Below, one piece after another: positions 9,461-19,104 of a DNA stretch of 64,000 nucleotides. The translations under genes were made by a program, and so were the position numbers. Numbering within the stretch: the first letter of the stretch is position 1; every line of letters starts with the position of its first letter. The DNA comes from Vibrio gangliei (GTDB lineage: Bacteria; Pseudomonadota; Gammaproteobacteria; Enterobacterales; Vibrionaceae). Under the pieces are notes generated by a model, which searched no databases, had not been told where the DNA came from, and was given only the letters and a program-made list of their open reading frames with translations. The DNA lies in NCBI RefSeq assembly GCF_026001925.1, contig NZ_AP021870.1, positions 806,001 to 870,000 of the forward strand, written 5' to 3'.

Positions 9461-12304
9461 ATGGATAACTACTCTCAACTGACGCACGCATTAGCAAAAC
9501 GCATCGCTCCCTCACGCATTATTACCCAACAAGATCAATGTCTGGCTTATGGCACCGATGCCAGCTTTTATCGTTTGGTACCCAAGATTGTGTTGCGTCT
9601 AAAAGACCTCGATGAAGTGCTTTACACCATGCGTTGTTGCCGAACGCTAGAGCTTCCTTTTACTTTTCGCGCGGCTGGAACTAGCCTCTCCGGGCAAGCG
9701 GTATCCGATTCCGTTTTAATTACCTTAACGGACGATTGGCGTCACCATCATATCCACGACAATGGACAGCGAATTACCCTACAGCCAGGCGTGATTGGCG
9801 CCGATGCCAATAAGTACCTTGCCCCATTTGGGCGTAAAATCGGCCCCGATCCGGCGTCTATCAATGCCTGTAAAATCGGCGGTATTGCAGCCAATAACTC
9901 CAGCGGTATGTGTTGCGGCACCGCGCAAAACTCTTATCAAACCTTAGAAAGTATGAAAATTGCTTTCTCTGATGGCAGCATTTTAGATACCGGTAACCCG
10001 AGCAGTATTCAAGCCTTTGAACAATTACACGGAAAATTTCTGGATGATATTACTCAGTTGGCCGAACAAACCAAAGCCAATCATGAGCTTACGCATCTAA
10101 TCCAGCATAAATATCGCCTCAAAAATACCACCGGATACGCGATTAATGCCTTAGTCGATTTCAGCGATCCTATCCAAATTATTCAGCACTTGATGATTGG
10201 CTCAGAAGGCACACTGGGTTTTATTGCCGACATTACCTATCACACGGTAGAAGATCACCCGCACAAGGCGTCGGCGCTGTTGGTGTTTGAAAATATCGAA
10301 CAAGCTAGCCAAGCAGTCACCGCGTTATCCAATACTCATGTTGCTGCGGTGGAAATGATGGATGGCCGCTCTTTACGCTCGATCGCAAATAAACCGGGCA
10401 TGCCTGAATTTATCAAACAACTCGACTTAGAAGCAGCCGCACTGCTGATTGAATCTCATGCCAAAGACGATGAAACGCTACAGCAGCAATGCGACGCTAT
10501 TTTAGCCCGTGTTAATTCATTCAATATTATTGAGTCGGTTGCTTTTACCACTGATGCGACCGTTGTGGCGAACTTATGGAATATCCGAAAAGGACTTTTC
10601 CCTGCTGTGGGTGCGGTTCGTGAAACCGGTACAACCGTTATCATCGAAGATGTTGCGTTTCCCGTCGAGCACCTTGCACAAGGCGTGCGTGAATTGCAGC
10701 TGTTATTTGAAAAATACGGTTACGATGAAGGCATCATTTTTGGTCACGCTCTAGATGGCAACTTGCACTTTGTGTTTACTCAAGGCTTTGAACAGCAGCA
10801 AGAAATTGATCGTTACGGCCAATTTATGGATGAGGTGAGCCAATTAGTGGCGGTTAAATATCAAGGCTCTCTCAAAGCCGAGCATGGCACTGGTCGTAAC
10901 ATGGCCCCTTACGTTGAACTGGAATGGGGCAAAGAAGGCTATCGCTTAATGCAAGAAATTAAGCGCCTGTTCGATCCACAAGGTTTGCTCAACCCTGGCG
11001 TGATCATCAACAGTGATGCAAAAGCGCATCTCAGCCACTTAAAACCCATGCCCAAAGCCGATGAATTAGTCGACCGTTGTATTGAATGTGGTTTTTGTGA
11101 ACCGGTATGTCCATCTCGCACGTTGAGCCTATCCCCTCGCCAACGCATTGTTCTGTATCGTGAATTGCAACAACAAAAGCGTGACGGTAAAGCGAGCGCG
11201 CCAGAATTAGAAAAACTGTTTAACTATCAAGGCGTGGAAACCTGTGCGGCCACTGGTTTATGCGAGCAGCGCTGCCCAGTAGGCATTAACACCGGCGAGC
11301 TCGTCAAAAAACTGCGCCAACAAAAACACACCAAAGCACCGCTGATTGCCCGTTGGACGCACGATCATTTCACTCGCACCACCGAGACCATCAAAACAGG
11401 GCTCAAGATCAATCACATCATCAGTAAAATTGCGGGCCGGCATGTGATGTCTGGTGTCAGCACAGGTATTCGCAAATTATCGGGCAGTCGCATTCCCCTT
11501 TGGTTGCCGGAAATCCCTGATGCAAATCGCCATAAACTCCCAATGGACACGCAAAAACAAGCGGAACAAGACATGTTCAAGATTGCCGATGTCCAGCATC
11601 GTAAAGTGGTTTACTTTCCATCTTGTGTCAGCCGCACTGTTGGCTCCAATACCGGAGAGGCAGAACTGACCAAAGTCACTATGTCGCTACTCAAAAAAGC
11701 GGGGTTTGATATTATTTTGCCGAAAAATTTGAGTGACCAATGCTGCGGCATGCCTTATAAAAGCAAAGGCTTAGAAGAACTTGGCAACAGCAAAGCCAAG
11801 CAATTAGAAGAAAAGTTATGGCAGGCTAGTCATCAAGGTTTGTATCCTATATTGATGGATACCAGCCCTTGTCTGAAACAAAGTTTGGCTGAGTTCACGA
11901 AACCCATGTCGGTATTTGAACCCTCTGAATTTGTGATGAAACACCTCACGCCTTACCTAAATTTTGCGCCACTGAATGAAACCGTAATGCTACATATCAC
12001 CTGTAGCACTCGTACTTTAGGGTTGGAAAATGCGATGTTAAGCCTTGCCAAGCAATGTGCGAGTAATGTGATTGTGCCTGAACATATTCAATGTTGCGGC
12101 TGGGCGGGCGATAAAGGCTTTAATACCCCAGAGCTTAATGCTGCGGCTCTTTCCCCCCTAAAAGCACAAGTACCAAGCCATTGCAGTCGCGGCTTTAGTA
12201 ATAGCCTGACCTGTGAAATTGGCCTATCACATCACAGCGGCATTCCTTATCAATCGATTTTGTATTTGGTGGATGAAGCAACCACGCCATTACCACAGGC
12301 ATAG
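9461..12304 (+). CDS. FAD/Fe-S D-lactate (D-2-hydroxyacid) dehydrogenase, Dld-II type
   Basis: A 947-residue fusion equivalent to GlcD plus GlcF. The N-terminal half is a VAO-type FAD-binding domain (FRAAGTSLSGQA, IGPDPASINACKIGG, LMIGSEGTLGFI) with its oxidase cap (HGTGRNMAPYVELEWG). At about residue 545 come two 4Fe-4S motifs (CIECGFCEPVCPSR, CAATGLCEQRCPVG), then a C-terminal CCG domain with CCGMPYKSKG and CCGWAGDKG. This matches the Dld-II/YdiJ family, peripheral membrane dehydrogenases that oxidise D-lactate or D-2-hydroxyglutarate and feed quinone. Substrate is inferred. The next gene follows after 10 nt. Confidence 0.85.
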   Translation: MDNYSQLTHALAKRIAPSRIITQQDQCLAYGTDASFYRLVPKIVLRLKDLDEVLYTMRCCRTLELPFTFRAAGTSLSGQAVSDSVLITLTDDWRHHHIHDNGQRITLQPGVIGADANKYLAPFGRKIGPDPASINACKIGGIAANNSSGMCCGTAQNSYQTLESMKIAFSDGSILDTGNPSSIQAFEQLHGKFLDDITQLAEQTKANHELTHLIQHKYRLKNTTGYAINALVDFSDPIQIIQHLMIGSEGTLGFIADITYHTVEDHPHKASALLVFENIEQASQAVTALSNTHVAAVEMMDGRSLRSIANKPGMPEFIKQLDLEAAALLIESHAKDDETLQQQCDAILARVNSFNIIESVAFTTDATVVANLWNIRKGLFPAVGAVRETGTTVIIEDVAFPVEHLAQGVRELQLLFEKYGYDEGIIFGHALDGNLHFVFTQGFEQQQEIDRYGQFMDEVSQLVAVKYQGSLKAEHGTGRNMAPYVELEWGKEGYRLMQEIKRLFDPQGLLNPGVIINSDAKAHLSHLKPMPKADELVDRCIECGFCEPVCPSRTLSLSPRQRIVLYRELQQQKRDGKASAPELEKLFNYQGVETCAATGLCEQRCPVGINTGELVKKLRQQKHTKAPLIARWTHDHFTRTTETIKTGLKINHIISKIAGRHVMSGVSTGIRKLSGSRIPLWLPEIPDANRHKLPMDTQKQAEQDMFKIADVQHRKVVYFPSCVSRTVGSNTGEAELTKVTMSLLKKAGFDIILPKNLSDQCCGMPYKSKGLEELGNSKAKQLEEKLWQASHQGLYPILMDTSPCLKQSLAEFTKPMSVFEPSEFVMKHLTPYLNFAPLNETVMLHITCSTRTLGLENAMLSLAKQCASNVIVPEHIQCCGWAGDKGFNTPELNAAALSPLKAQVPSHCSRGFSNSLTCEIGLSHHSGIPYQSILYLVDEATTPLPQA

Positions 12305-12314
12305 TAGGAGTAAT

Positions 12315-12941
12315 ATGAGATTATTGATCGTAGGCGCAACCGGTTTGGTCGGCAGCCACGTACTGCAATTGGCGCTTGATGATGAACGTGTAACCAAAGT
12401 GATTGCTCCAGTTCGTCGCCCACTAGCTGAACACCCGAAACTTGATGCACCGCTCATTGATTACAACAATATCAAATGGAGTTGGGGTGACGTCGATGCA
12501 GTGATCTGCACCTTAGGCACGACAATTAAAACCACTGGTTCTAAACAAGCCTTTTATCGCGTCGATCATGATTATCCACTCATGATCGCTACATTGGCTC
12601 AACAACATGGTTGCAAGGTGTATGTTCTCAACTCAGCCACCGGAGCTAATGCCAATTCAAAGATCTTCTATAACCAAGTAAAAGGTAAACTAGAGCAAGA
12701 CCTCAAAGCCCTCGATTTCCGCTCCCTCACCCTCGTACAACCCGGTTTAATTGGTGGTAAACGCAGCGAATTTCGCTTTGGCGAGCATGTGTTTTCTCTA
12801 TTATTAAGACTACTGCATCCTGTCTTGCCAAAATCATGGCGCATCAGTCCGGTAGAAAATATCGCAAAAGCATTAGTTAAATCGGCGATGGAAGCAAAAC
12901 CTGGCTGCCATGCGATCGAAGCAAAAACACTGGCTAATTAA
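12315..12941 (+). CDS. NAD(P)-binding Rossmann-fold oxidoreductase (YbjT/HTATIP2-like)
   Basis: A 208-residue protein starting at the ATG at 12315, which has TAGGAG just upstream; the longer frame from 12213 lies inside the dehydrogenase gene. The N-terminus MRLLIVGATGLVGSHVL is a dinucleotide-binding GxxGxxG motif; further signatures are CTLGTTIKTTGSKQAF and VLNSATGANANSKIFYNQVK (YxxxK-like tyrosine). It resembles atypical SDR proteins such as human HTATIP2; substrate unknown. It is only 10 nt from the dehydrogenase gene and probably cotranscribed. Its last codons overlap a terminator stem belonging to the opposite strand. Confidence 0.75.
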   Translation: MRLLIVGATGLVGSHVLQLALDDERVTKVIAPVRRPLAEHPKLDAPLIDYNNIKWSWGDVDAVICTLGTTIKTTGSKQAFYRVDHDYPLMIATLAQQHGCKVYVLNSATGANANSKIFYNQVKGKLEQDLKALDFRSLTLVQPGLIGGKRSEFRFGEHVFSLLLRLLHPVLPKSWRISPVENIAKALVKSAMEAKPGCHAIEAKTLAN

Positions 12942-12974
12942 CTAACCTGAGCTGCGGATAACGAGCCAGTGTTT
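12925..12974 (-). terminator. Hairpin terminator between convergent genes
   Basis: A perfect 11-bp inverted repeat (AAACACTGGCT / AGCCAGTGTTT) separated by 28 nt. The left arm lies within the 3' end of the Rossmann reductase gene. On the minus strand a T run follows, so it suits the LysE-type gene that ends at 12982. Confidence 0.6.
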
Positions 12975-12981
12975 CTTTCTA

Positions 12982-13596
12982 TCAGGCCAATAGTTGATAG
13001 CCAATTTCCCTGGCCACAGGAAGAACGGACACTGCTAATAATCCCGCCATAATAAGGTTAAACCATTTACGGCTTGTAGCACTATTCAACGTATTTTTCA
13101 GTAAAGAACCAAATGCTAACCACACCCCAACACACGGAAATGACACCACAAAAAAAGTAAGTGCAATCAAAATATTCTGCGTATAGAAGCTTGTTCCTGT
13201 TGTAGTAAAAGCAGCTATTGCCCCTGTCGCAACAACCCATGCTTTCGCATTGACCCACTGAAATAACGCCCCTTTCATAAAGGAAAAAGGCTCCGCTTGC
13301 TTATCTGAATTCACATCACCAGCAGACCGGGCGATCAAATAGGCGAGATACAGCAAATAAAGTACGCCGACACACTTAATAATGAAGTGTAAATTGGGAA
13401 ATAACTCAAATAACTGAGAAAAACCTAAACCCACCAGCAATAGCATCAAAGTAAAACCAACACAGATACCTGCTAACAATGGCAAGCTTTTCTTCACGCC
13501 AAAATTGACCCCTGACGTCATCACCATAATATTATTCGGCCCCGGCGTCACCGAGGCGGATATCGCAAATAAAACAACAGCAAATAAATAATCCAT
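12982..13596 (-). CDS. LysE/RhtB-family amino-acid exporter
   Basis: A 204-residue inner-membrane protein with the LysE signature at the N-terminus (ASVTPGPNNIMVMTSGVNFG) and five or six hydrophobic segments. Family members export amino acids or related small molecules using the proton gradient. It starts 9 nt after the stop of the upstream MFS gene, so the two are likely one transcript. Substrate cannot be predicted. Confidence 0.85.
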   Translation of the reverse strand: MDYLFAVVLFAISASVTPGPNNIMVMTSGVNFGVKKSLPLLAGICVGFTLMLLLVGLGFSQLFELFPNLHFIIKCVGVLYLLYLAYLIARSAGDVNSDKQAEPFSFMKGALFQWVNAKAWVVATGAIAAFTTTGTSFYTQNILIALTFFVVSFPCVGVWLAFGSLLKNTLNSATSRKWFNLIMAGLLAVSVLPVAREIGYQLLA

Positions 13597-13605
13597 GCCT
13601 TCCCC

Positions 13606-14853
13606 TTATTGTCCTTCACTTCCCCATTTAAAGCGGCACACTTCATTGCCCGGCTTAGGTATACGAGGAATATTGCACGATAGCACTAGTGATACCACCG
13701 CCATTCCCGCACCGATATAAAAGACGGCTGCTGGCGAATGTAGCCATAGCAACCCGAATGTCACGGGGATAACAACGGCGGCAATGTGATTGATGGTGAA
13801 TGACACGCCCGCGGTTGAGGCCATATCTTGCGGATCGGCTATCTTTTGCAGATAGGTTTTTACCGCCAGAGCCAATGCAAAGAACAGATGATCGACCACA
13901 TACAAGCCAGCTGCTATATGTGAGTTCTCAACCAGTGCGTAACCCACAAACACGCAAATTAAACCGCAGTATTCAAAAATCAGTGCTTTACGTTCACCCA
14001 CGACACCAATAAACTGGCCAATTTTCTTAGCAAACAAAAAGTTAAATGCGTAGTTGATTAAGAAAAGCAAAGTAATATCGGCAGCTGAATAGTGAAATTT
14101 TTCCACCATCAAAAAGCCTGCAAATACGGTGAAAATTTGACGACGAGCACCGCTCATAAAGGTCAGTGCGTAATAAAGCCAATAACGCTTCCTTAATACC
14201 AAGTTTTTATTTTGAATAGTAGTCGATTCAAACTGAGGAAATGCTAGCCCCATGAACAAGGTAATCACTAAGGCAATCCCACCCGTTATCAGATAAACCT
14301 GCCAATAAGTCAATTTAGCCACTTCTAACATGACCCATAAAGCACCATAAGTCAGCAGTGATGCCAACGCACCGACTGAAATTAGCTTACCTAAAAATTC
14401 CGGCGCTTCATCTTTATTAAGCCACTGTAATGACAAAGATTGCTTGAGGGTTTCAAAATAGTGGAAGCCTGTCGACATCAGTAACGTGGTCATCAACAAA
14501 CCAAGTACAGACGGGAAAAATCCGGTAATCGCTACACCTAATGACAGCATAGCCAATGCCACAATCATGAACTTTTGTTCACGAATAAACAGTAATACGA
14601 ACACCACGGTGAACGCCAAAAAGCCGGGAATTTCACGCACGCTTTGCAACAAACCGATATCGGCTCCCGTGAACACAGCTTTTTCAATCACGAAGTTATT
14701 CAAGAGCGCCATCCAACTTGAGAAGGCAATTGGCACGACAATCGACACTAATAGCAAAAAGTTTTGCGGTGTTTTCCACGTTTTCGGCTGATCCACAAAT
14801 TTGCTTTGCTCAACCTGAGAATTTTGTGGGGATGAGTGTTCAACGGAATTCAT
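13606..14853 (-). CDS. Major facilitator superfamily transporter
   Basis: A 415-residue protein with about 12 hydrophobic segments. The start at 14853 (MNSVEHSS) is chosen because AAGGA stands 7 nt upstream; the longer frame from 14889 runs through a terminator hairpin. A soluble polar N-terminus of about 35 residues precedes the first helix. Conserved MFS features are weak and substrate is not recognisable. It pairs with the LysE-type exporter immediately downstream, suggesting a shared efflux role (inference). Confidence 0.8.
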   Translation of the reverse strand: MNSVEHSSPQNSQVEQSKFVDQPKTWKTPQNFLLLVSIVVPIAFSSWMALLNNFVIEKAVFTGADIGLLQSVREIPGFLAFTVVFVLLFIREQKFMIVALAMLSLGVAITGFFPSVLGLLMTTLLMSTGFHYFETLKQSLSLQWLNKDEAPEFLGKLISVGALASLLTYGALWVMLEVAKLTYWQVYLITGGIALVITLFMGLAFPQFESTTIQNKNLVLRKRYWLYYALTFMSGARRQIFTVFAGFLMVEKFHYSAADITLLFLINYAFNFLFAKKIGQFIGVVGERKALIFEYCGLICVFVGYALVENSHIAAGLYVVDHLFFALALAVKTYLQKIADPQDMASTAGVSFTINHIAAVVIPVTFGLLWLHSPAAVFYIGAGMAVVSLVLSCNIPRIPKPGNEVCRFKWGSEGQ

Positions 14854-14876
14854 TGTCCATCCTTGGTTAAATGAAA

Positions 14877-14912
14877 TAAAAAAGAGCAAATGATGATATC
14901 ACTTGCTCTTCC
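14877..14912 (-). terminator. Terminator of the M23 peptidase gene
   Basis: On the minus strand an AAGAGCAA / TTGCTCTT stem is followed by T6, about 40 nt past the peptidase stop codon. It also overlaps the leader of the MFS gene. Confidence 0.8.
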
Positions 14913-14952
14913 TAAAAATGTAAAAACTTTTAACAATTAAACGTTATTACTA

Positions 14953-16287
14953 TCAATTTTTTGCCAACACCGGTTGGTCTTGCAATTCTGGGTTTTCCAA
15001 TGCCGCTTGTTTCGCTGCTTTAAACTGCTCATTAATCGATTTAACTTGCTGTTCAAATGCTGCTTTTTCTTTCTTAGGCACAGATGTCGCCATTGGGATC
15101 TTTGCCGTTAAGAAATTGACCGGGCGATTACGAATAATGAATTCATAGTGCAAGTGTGGACCGGTTACGCGCCCTGTCATACCTGATTTGGCAATGACTT
15201 GACCACGATGTACCGCTTGACCTTTACGTACCAAAATTTTGCTTAGGTGCAGATAACGAGTGGTATAGGTTGAGCTGTGTCTTACCACGACATATTTACC
15301 CGCGTATGGATGGTTAGTCGTGAGTGTCACAATACCATCGCCTGTTGCAAGTACATCCGTACCGGTTGGACATGCAATGTCAGCGCCGTTATGAGGGGCA
15401 TGACGATGGGTCACTGGGTGCAGACGATTTGCATCAAATGGTGAACTAATACGGTAATGTTGCTTCGTTGGCCAACGTAAGAAAGCACGCTGTAAGCTAT
15501 CACCATTACGATCGTAATATTGACCATCAGAATGTAAATACGCACTGATCACACGGCCACGGTTATAAATACGAATCGCATCGATTTCACGGTTGCCGGT
15601 AGCCACACCATCGATAAATTGACGTTTTTGCAAGATTTCAAATTTATCGCCAGCACGTAAATCACGCACAAAGTTTAATTTATCTTTTAATAACTGAGTA
15701 ATTTGCTCCGTTTCTGCCCCGGAAATACCATGTTGGTATACCGAAGTTGAGAAGCTGCCATGGATCTCGCCAAACAATGGGTACGATTTCCATTCACCGG
15801 GTAGGTTAATTTCATTAAAACTGTAACTTTCATCATCGTTACGAGTAAATACCACTTTATTGGCCAGCGTAAACTCGACTTCTAATTTAGTCAGGTGCTG
15901 TCGATCTTCATCCATCCAAATCTTTAATGTATCACCTGGAGTTAAGGTATCGAGTGTTAAGTGGTTTTGGTCGGTGTCCATCACGCTCAGCATGTCACTG
16001 TATGGCACACCTAAACGAACAAAAATACTACTCAGGTTGTCCCCATCTTGGATTTGATATGCAAACAACGGGAGGTTTTCATCTACATGCACAGGTTTGG
16101 TAGCGGCAACGGCTTTGGCTTCTTCAGCCAAAATTTTATCCATATCCATTGATACGGTTTTGCGTCCATCACCGGAGTCAACAATTATTGCGATGAGAAT
16201 AAACAGTACGATAACGGCCGCACCGACCTTGAGCATCAACGGGAATTGCGGGTGTTGACGGAGTTTTGAAAAAAATTGTTTGGACAT
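14953..16287 (-). CDS. mepM: Murein DD-endopeptidase, M23 family (MepM/YebA-like)
   Basis: A 444-residue protein with an N-terminal membrane anchor (about residues 20-38), a LysM-type segment (YQIQDGDNLSSIFVRLGVPY) near residues 75-95, a middle domain, and a C-terminal M23 metallopeptidase domain with the zinc ligands in HNGADIA and HLHYEF. The length fits E. coli MepM (440 aa), which cuts D-Ala-meso-DAP crosslinks so that peptidoglycan can expand. The ATG at 16287 gives a normal membrane-anchored N-terminus; a TTG at 16335 in frame is a less likely start. A polar Gln/Lys-rich tail of about 45 residues closes the protein. Confidence 0.85.
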   Translation of the reverse strand: MSKQFFSKLRQHPQFPLMLKVGAAVIVLFILIAIIVDSGDGRKTVSMDMDKILAEEAKAVAATKPVHVDENLPLFAYQIQDGDNLSSIFVRLGVPYSDMLSVMDTDQNHLTLDTLTPGDTLKIWMDEDRQHLTKLEVEFTLANKVVFTRNDDESYSFNEINLPGEWKSYPLFGEIHGSFSTSVYQHGISGAETEQITQLLKDKLNFVRDLRAGDKFEILQKRQFIDGVATGNREIDAIRIYNRGRVISAYLHSDGQYYDRNGDSLQRAFLRWPTKQHYRISSPFDANRLHPVTHRHAPHNGADIACPTGTDVLATGDGIVTLTTNHPYAGKYVVVRHSSTYTTRYLHLSKILVRKGQAVHRGQVIAKSGMTGRVTGPHLHYEFIIRNRPVNFLTAKIPMATSVPKKEKAAFEQQVKSINEQFKAAKQAALENPELQDQPVLAKN

Positions 16288-16303
16288 AAGGCTTAGTATC
16301 TGT

Positions 16304-16322
16304 ATTCCCAATAAACGGGAAT
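16304..16322. promoter_or_regulatory. Palindrome upstream of the mepM-like gene
   Basis: A perfect 6-bp inverted repeat (ATTCCC-N7-GGGAAT) lies 17-35 nt upstream of the ATG at 16287. It could be an operator or a leader hairpin. It does not match a Zur or LexA site that I recognise. Confidence 0.3.
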
Positions 16323-16437
16323 GTACATGGTTCAAAAAATGGGTTCAGTTTACCAACTAAAAAAGTTGATACGTTATAACAGACCATTTTAAATCGAAAA
16401 GTTCAAAAATCGGGCGCAAATGTAACTTAATCTTACG

Positions 16438-16471
16438 AAAAAAGCGAGCCCTAGCTACCGCTAAGACTCGC
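16438..16471 (-). terminator. Terminator of the urease operon
   Basis: On the minus strand a 12-bp stem (GCGAGTCTTAGC / GCTAGGGCTCGC, with two G-U pairs) and GGTA loop is followed by six T. It lies about 80 nt after the ureG stop codon. Confidence 0.9.
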
Positions 16472-16549
16472 CCATTTAGACAATTTATGATTTATCGCAA
16501 GCCTTGACTGGCTTAGCCTGACCGATAATTCATACTTTACTCACAACCA

Positions 16550-17182
16550 TCATGCATCTTTTGGCGTTAACATGCCCTCAGTGATAATAAAGTCAATAAT
16601 AGTATCCAAACCCACTTTCTCTTTTAGGTTGGTAAAAACAAATGGTTTGGTTGGACGCATACGCTGAGTATCCGACTCCATCACTTCCAACGAGGCACCA
16701 ACATACGGCGCTAGATCGATCTTATTAATCACGAGCAAATCTGAACGTGTGATACCAGGGCCACCTTTACGTGGGATCTTCTCCCCTTCGGCGACATCAA
16801 TTACGTAAATGGTGAGGTCAGCAAGTTCTGGGCTGAAGGTTGCGCTGAGGTTATCGCCACCACTTTCGACAAAGACCACATCAAGATTTTTATGACGTTT
16901 TGCTAATTCTTCCACTGCCGCTAAGTTCATTGAGGCATCTTCACGAATCGCAGTATGCGGGCAACCACCCGTTTCAACACCTATGATGCGATCAGCAGCC
17001 AAAGCTTCGGCGCGAGTTAAGATTTTGGCATCTTCTTGAGTATAAATATCGTTGGTTACCACGGCGATATTAAGACGATCGCGAATGGCTTTACACAATA
17101 CTTCAAGCAATGCGGTTTTACCTGAACCAACAGGGCCACCAATACCAATACGAAGTGGTTGTTTGTACGTTTCTTGAGACAT
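16550..17182 (-). CDS. ureG: Urease accessory GTPase UreG
   Basis: A 210-residue protein with the P-loop [13 protein letters not shown], the CPHT nickel-binding motif ([17 protein letters not shown]), [17 protein letters not shown], and the GTPase NKID motif ([15 protein letters not shown]). UreG hydrolyses GTP to drive nickel delivery into apo-urease together with UreD, UreF and UreE. Full length and canonical. It is the last gene of the urease operon, 35 nt after ureF, and is followed by a strong terminator. Confidence 0.97.
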   Translation of the reverse strand: MSQETYKQPLRIGIGGPVGSGKTALLEVLCKAIRDRLNIAVVTNDIYTQEDAKILTRAEALAADRIIGVETGGCPHTAIREDASMNLAAVEELAKRHKNLDVVFVESGGDNLSATFSPELADLTIYVIDVAEGEKIPRKGGPGITRSDLLVINKIDLAPYVGASLEVMESDTQRMRPTKPFVFTNLKEKVGLDTIIDFIITEGMLTPKDA

Positions 17183-17217
17183 GATCTTTCCTTAATCTGT
17201 TACATCTTCCCGTCACA

Positions 17218-17922
17218 TTAAGAACGGAAAAGCCTTGTATATTGAGTTTCATGACGACTGCTGGCAATCGCAACTGACGGAGTGAAACTGCCAATATCGT
17301 CATCTTGAATTTGATTCGCTTTAGTGATGCATTGCGGCAACATTTCTGACAGCGCCAGTAACGCTTTTTGCCCCGATGTTTGTCCTAACGGGATCAATTT
17401 AACACCAGCCATTACCATATTTTCAGCCCAACTCCACACATAACCTTGTTGCAAACTGTGCAGTGAAATGCCCCATGCTTTAGCGGCAACACAAAATCCT
17501 AATAGCTGATTTTGCGTGGCAGCATGCGGCTCATTATCCGGCTGCCATTGCGCTTGGATGGGTAAATCGAGCTGCTTTAATAACGTAAATAGCGCTTTAC
17601 CACGCTGTAGTTCTTCGGCACGTAACTCGCTCGTCTCACGGCATGAGTAAAGATAATCACTCCAATATTGAATACTATCTTGATCACTATTTTCGAGGGC
17701 CTGATAAAATTTCGCCAAAATGGGCAACTCTAGCGTGACTAAACTGCTGTTAAGCATCATTTCAAGCCAATCAACCATTTGGTCTTGGTTACTAACCCAG
17801 CCTGCTTCTACCGCCCATTCCAACCCTTGCGAGTAGGTAAACCCGCCAATCGGCAATGACGGGCTGATCAATTGAAATAAACGGAAACAAGCAAAGTCAG
17901 TCGATTGCTGAACTAAATCCAT
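17218..17922 (-). CDS. ureF: Urease accessory protein UreF
   Basis: A 234-residue protein with the family opening FRLFQLISPSLPIGGFTYSQ and the following GLEWAVEAGWV. UreF bridges UreD and UreG in the complex that loads nickel and carbamylates the active-site lysine of urease. It starts 6 nt after hupE/ureJ, so translation is probably coupled. Length is normal. Confidence 0.95.
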   Translation of the reverse strand: MDLVQQSTDFACFRLFQLISPSLPIGGFTYSQGLEWAVEAGWVSNQDQMVDWLEMMLNSSLVTLELPILAKFYQALENSDQDSIQYWSDYLYSCRETSELRAEELQRGKALFTLLKQLDLPIQAQWQPDNEPHAATQNQLLGFCVAAKAWGISLHSLQQGYVWSWAENMVMAGVKLIPLGQTSGQKALLALSEMLPQCITKANQIQDDDIGSFTPSVAIASSRHETQYTRLFRS

Positions 17923-17928
17923 AAGCCT

Positions 17929-18510
17929 TTATGAAGCCAGCATTAATGCGACACCTGAAGCGGCAATACCCGCACCAAGCCATTTTGTCGCTAATAACTG
18001 TGAAACGCGCTCACCAACAAACATAATCGCACTCGCTGCGACTAACATACCTGCGCCAAAGCCCACTAGGCTGCCGCTCGCTTCGACACCGTGTGCGTAA
18101 CCGTGAAAAAACACTAAACCGATAGAAGCAAAAACTAAAAATTGTGTCATCGATTCACGGCTAGTAAAGGCATTCCAAATACCTAAAGCCACCACAAAAG
18201 CAGACGCGGCGATCATCAGCTCAACACCACTGACAAAACCAATCATGCTGCCAGCAGCAAGGCCAACCGTTAATGTCACTAACGCAGCCACCGCTAACAT
18301 AACTTTGCCTTTCGCATTGCTGTCGTTAACGCGCGCACGATTCATCAACATACCCAAACCAAGCAACATCACTAGGTGATCCAAACCTGTTAATGGGTGA
18401 ATAAATCCTTCCATAAACGAGTGATGTTCACCGTGCATGTGACCAACATGAGCAAAAGCAGCAGGGGCGGCGAAAAGTGAAGCAAGCGTAAGTAAACGAG
18501 TAAGTTTCAT
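17929..18510 (-). CDS. ureJ: HupE/UreJ-family nickel permease-like membrane protein
   Basis: A 193-residue protein from the ATG at 18510 (AGGA 9 nt upstream). It has a signal peptide ending AFA, a His-rich N-terminus (HVGHMHGEHHSF), the family motif HPLTGLDHLVMLLGLG, and about six membrane segments. HupE/UreJ proteins take up nickel or act as secondary metal carriers in hydrogenase and urease loci. Its place between ureE and ureF supports a nickel-supply role; no nik or nix transporter is in the window. Confidence 0.9.
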   Translation of the reverse strand: MKLTRLLTLASLFAAPAAFAHVGHMHGEHHSFMEGFIHPLTGLDHLVMLLGLGMLMNRARVNDSNAKGKVMLAVAALVTLTVGLAAGSMIGFVSGVELMIAASAFVVALGIWNAFTSRESMTQFLVFASIGLVFFHGYAHGVEASGSLVGFGAGMLVAASAIMFVGERVSQLLATKWLGAGIAASGVALMLAS

Positions 18511-18600
18511 GGCAAATATCCTTATTTTTACCCTGTATATTGAAAGCAACAGGTTGTTTGTAATGTTGAAAAAGAAAAACGAATTAAAAATTTGTACTCA

Positions 18601-19080
18601 TTAATGAGAATGTTCATGATCATGATGGTGATGATGCCCACCTGAACGGCCTCCATAGGCGCCATCTTCTGGCTCAAATGGGGCTTGTTCGACCGTGACT
18701 TCTGCGCCGAGACCAACCACCATGTCATCTAAAACGTGGTCATGCTGGTAACGCACCCAACCATCGGCAATTTGCAGTGGCACATGACGATTACCTAAGT
18801 GATAAGTCACTCGGTTGAGTAACAATGCATCTTGGCAGTACACACTTGATACGGTTTCTGGCGCCGCTTTTACTTCAACCAACAGGCCGCATTCACTTTG
18901 TAGCACTTGACCACCACGTAAAATATTACCGCGCGGCAAAAAAAGCCCTGCATCGCGACCATCATCTAACACCACCTTCAAGCGGCTTTTAATACGGCTA
19001 TTGATTGGCAAACTTAATGAACCATTCACCGTTTTATTTTCTGATAATGCATTTGTGACTATTTTGGTTAATTCGATCAT
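18601..19080 (-). CDS. ureE: Urease nickel metallochaperone UreE
   Basis: A 159-residue protein starting at the ATG at 19080, which has AAGGA about 8 nt upstream. The longer frame to 19272 only adds a translated tandem repeat and is rejected. The UreE core (RVTYHLGNRHVPLQIADGW) carries the conserved metal-binding His, and the C-terminus is a histidine-rich tail (GGHHHHHDHEHSH) that stores nickel. It supplies Ni to UreG during urease maturation. A 7-bp tandem repeat ends about 24 nt upstream of the start, which could influence expression. Confidence 0.95.
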   Translation of the reverse strand: MIELTKIVTNALSENKTVNGSLSLPINSRIKSRLKVVLDDGRDAGLFLPRGNILRGGQVLQSECGLLVEVKAAPETVSSVYCQDALLLNRVTYHLGNRHVPLQIADGWVRYQHDHVLDDMVVGLGAEVTVEQAPFEPEDGAYGGRSGGHHHHHDHEHSH

Positions 19081-19104
19081 ATATCGTCCTTTAAATAACG
19101 AGAT

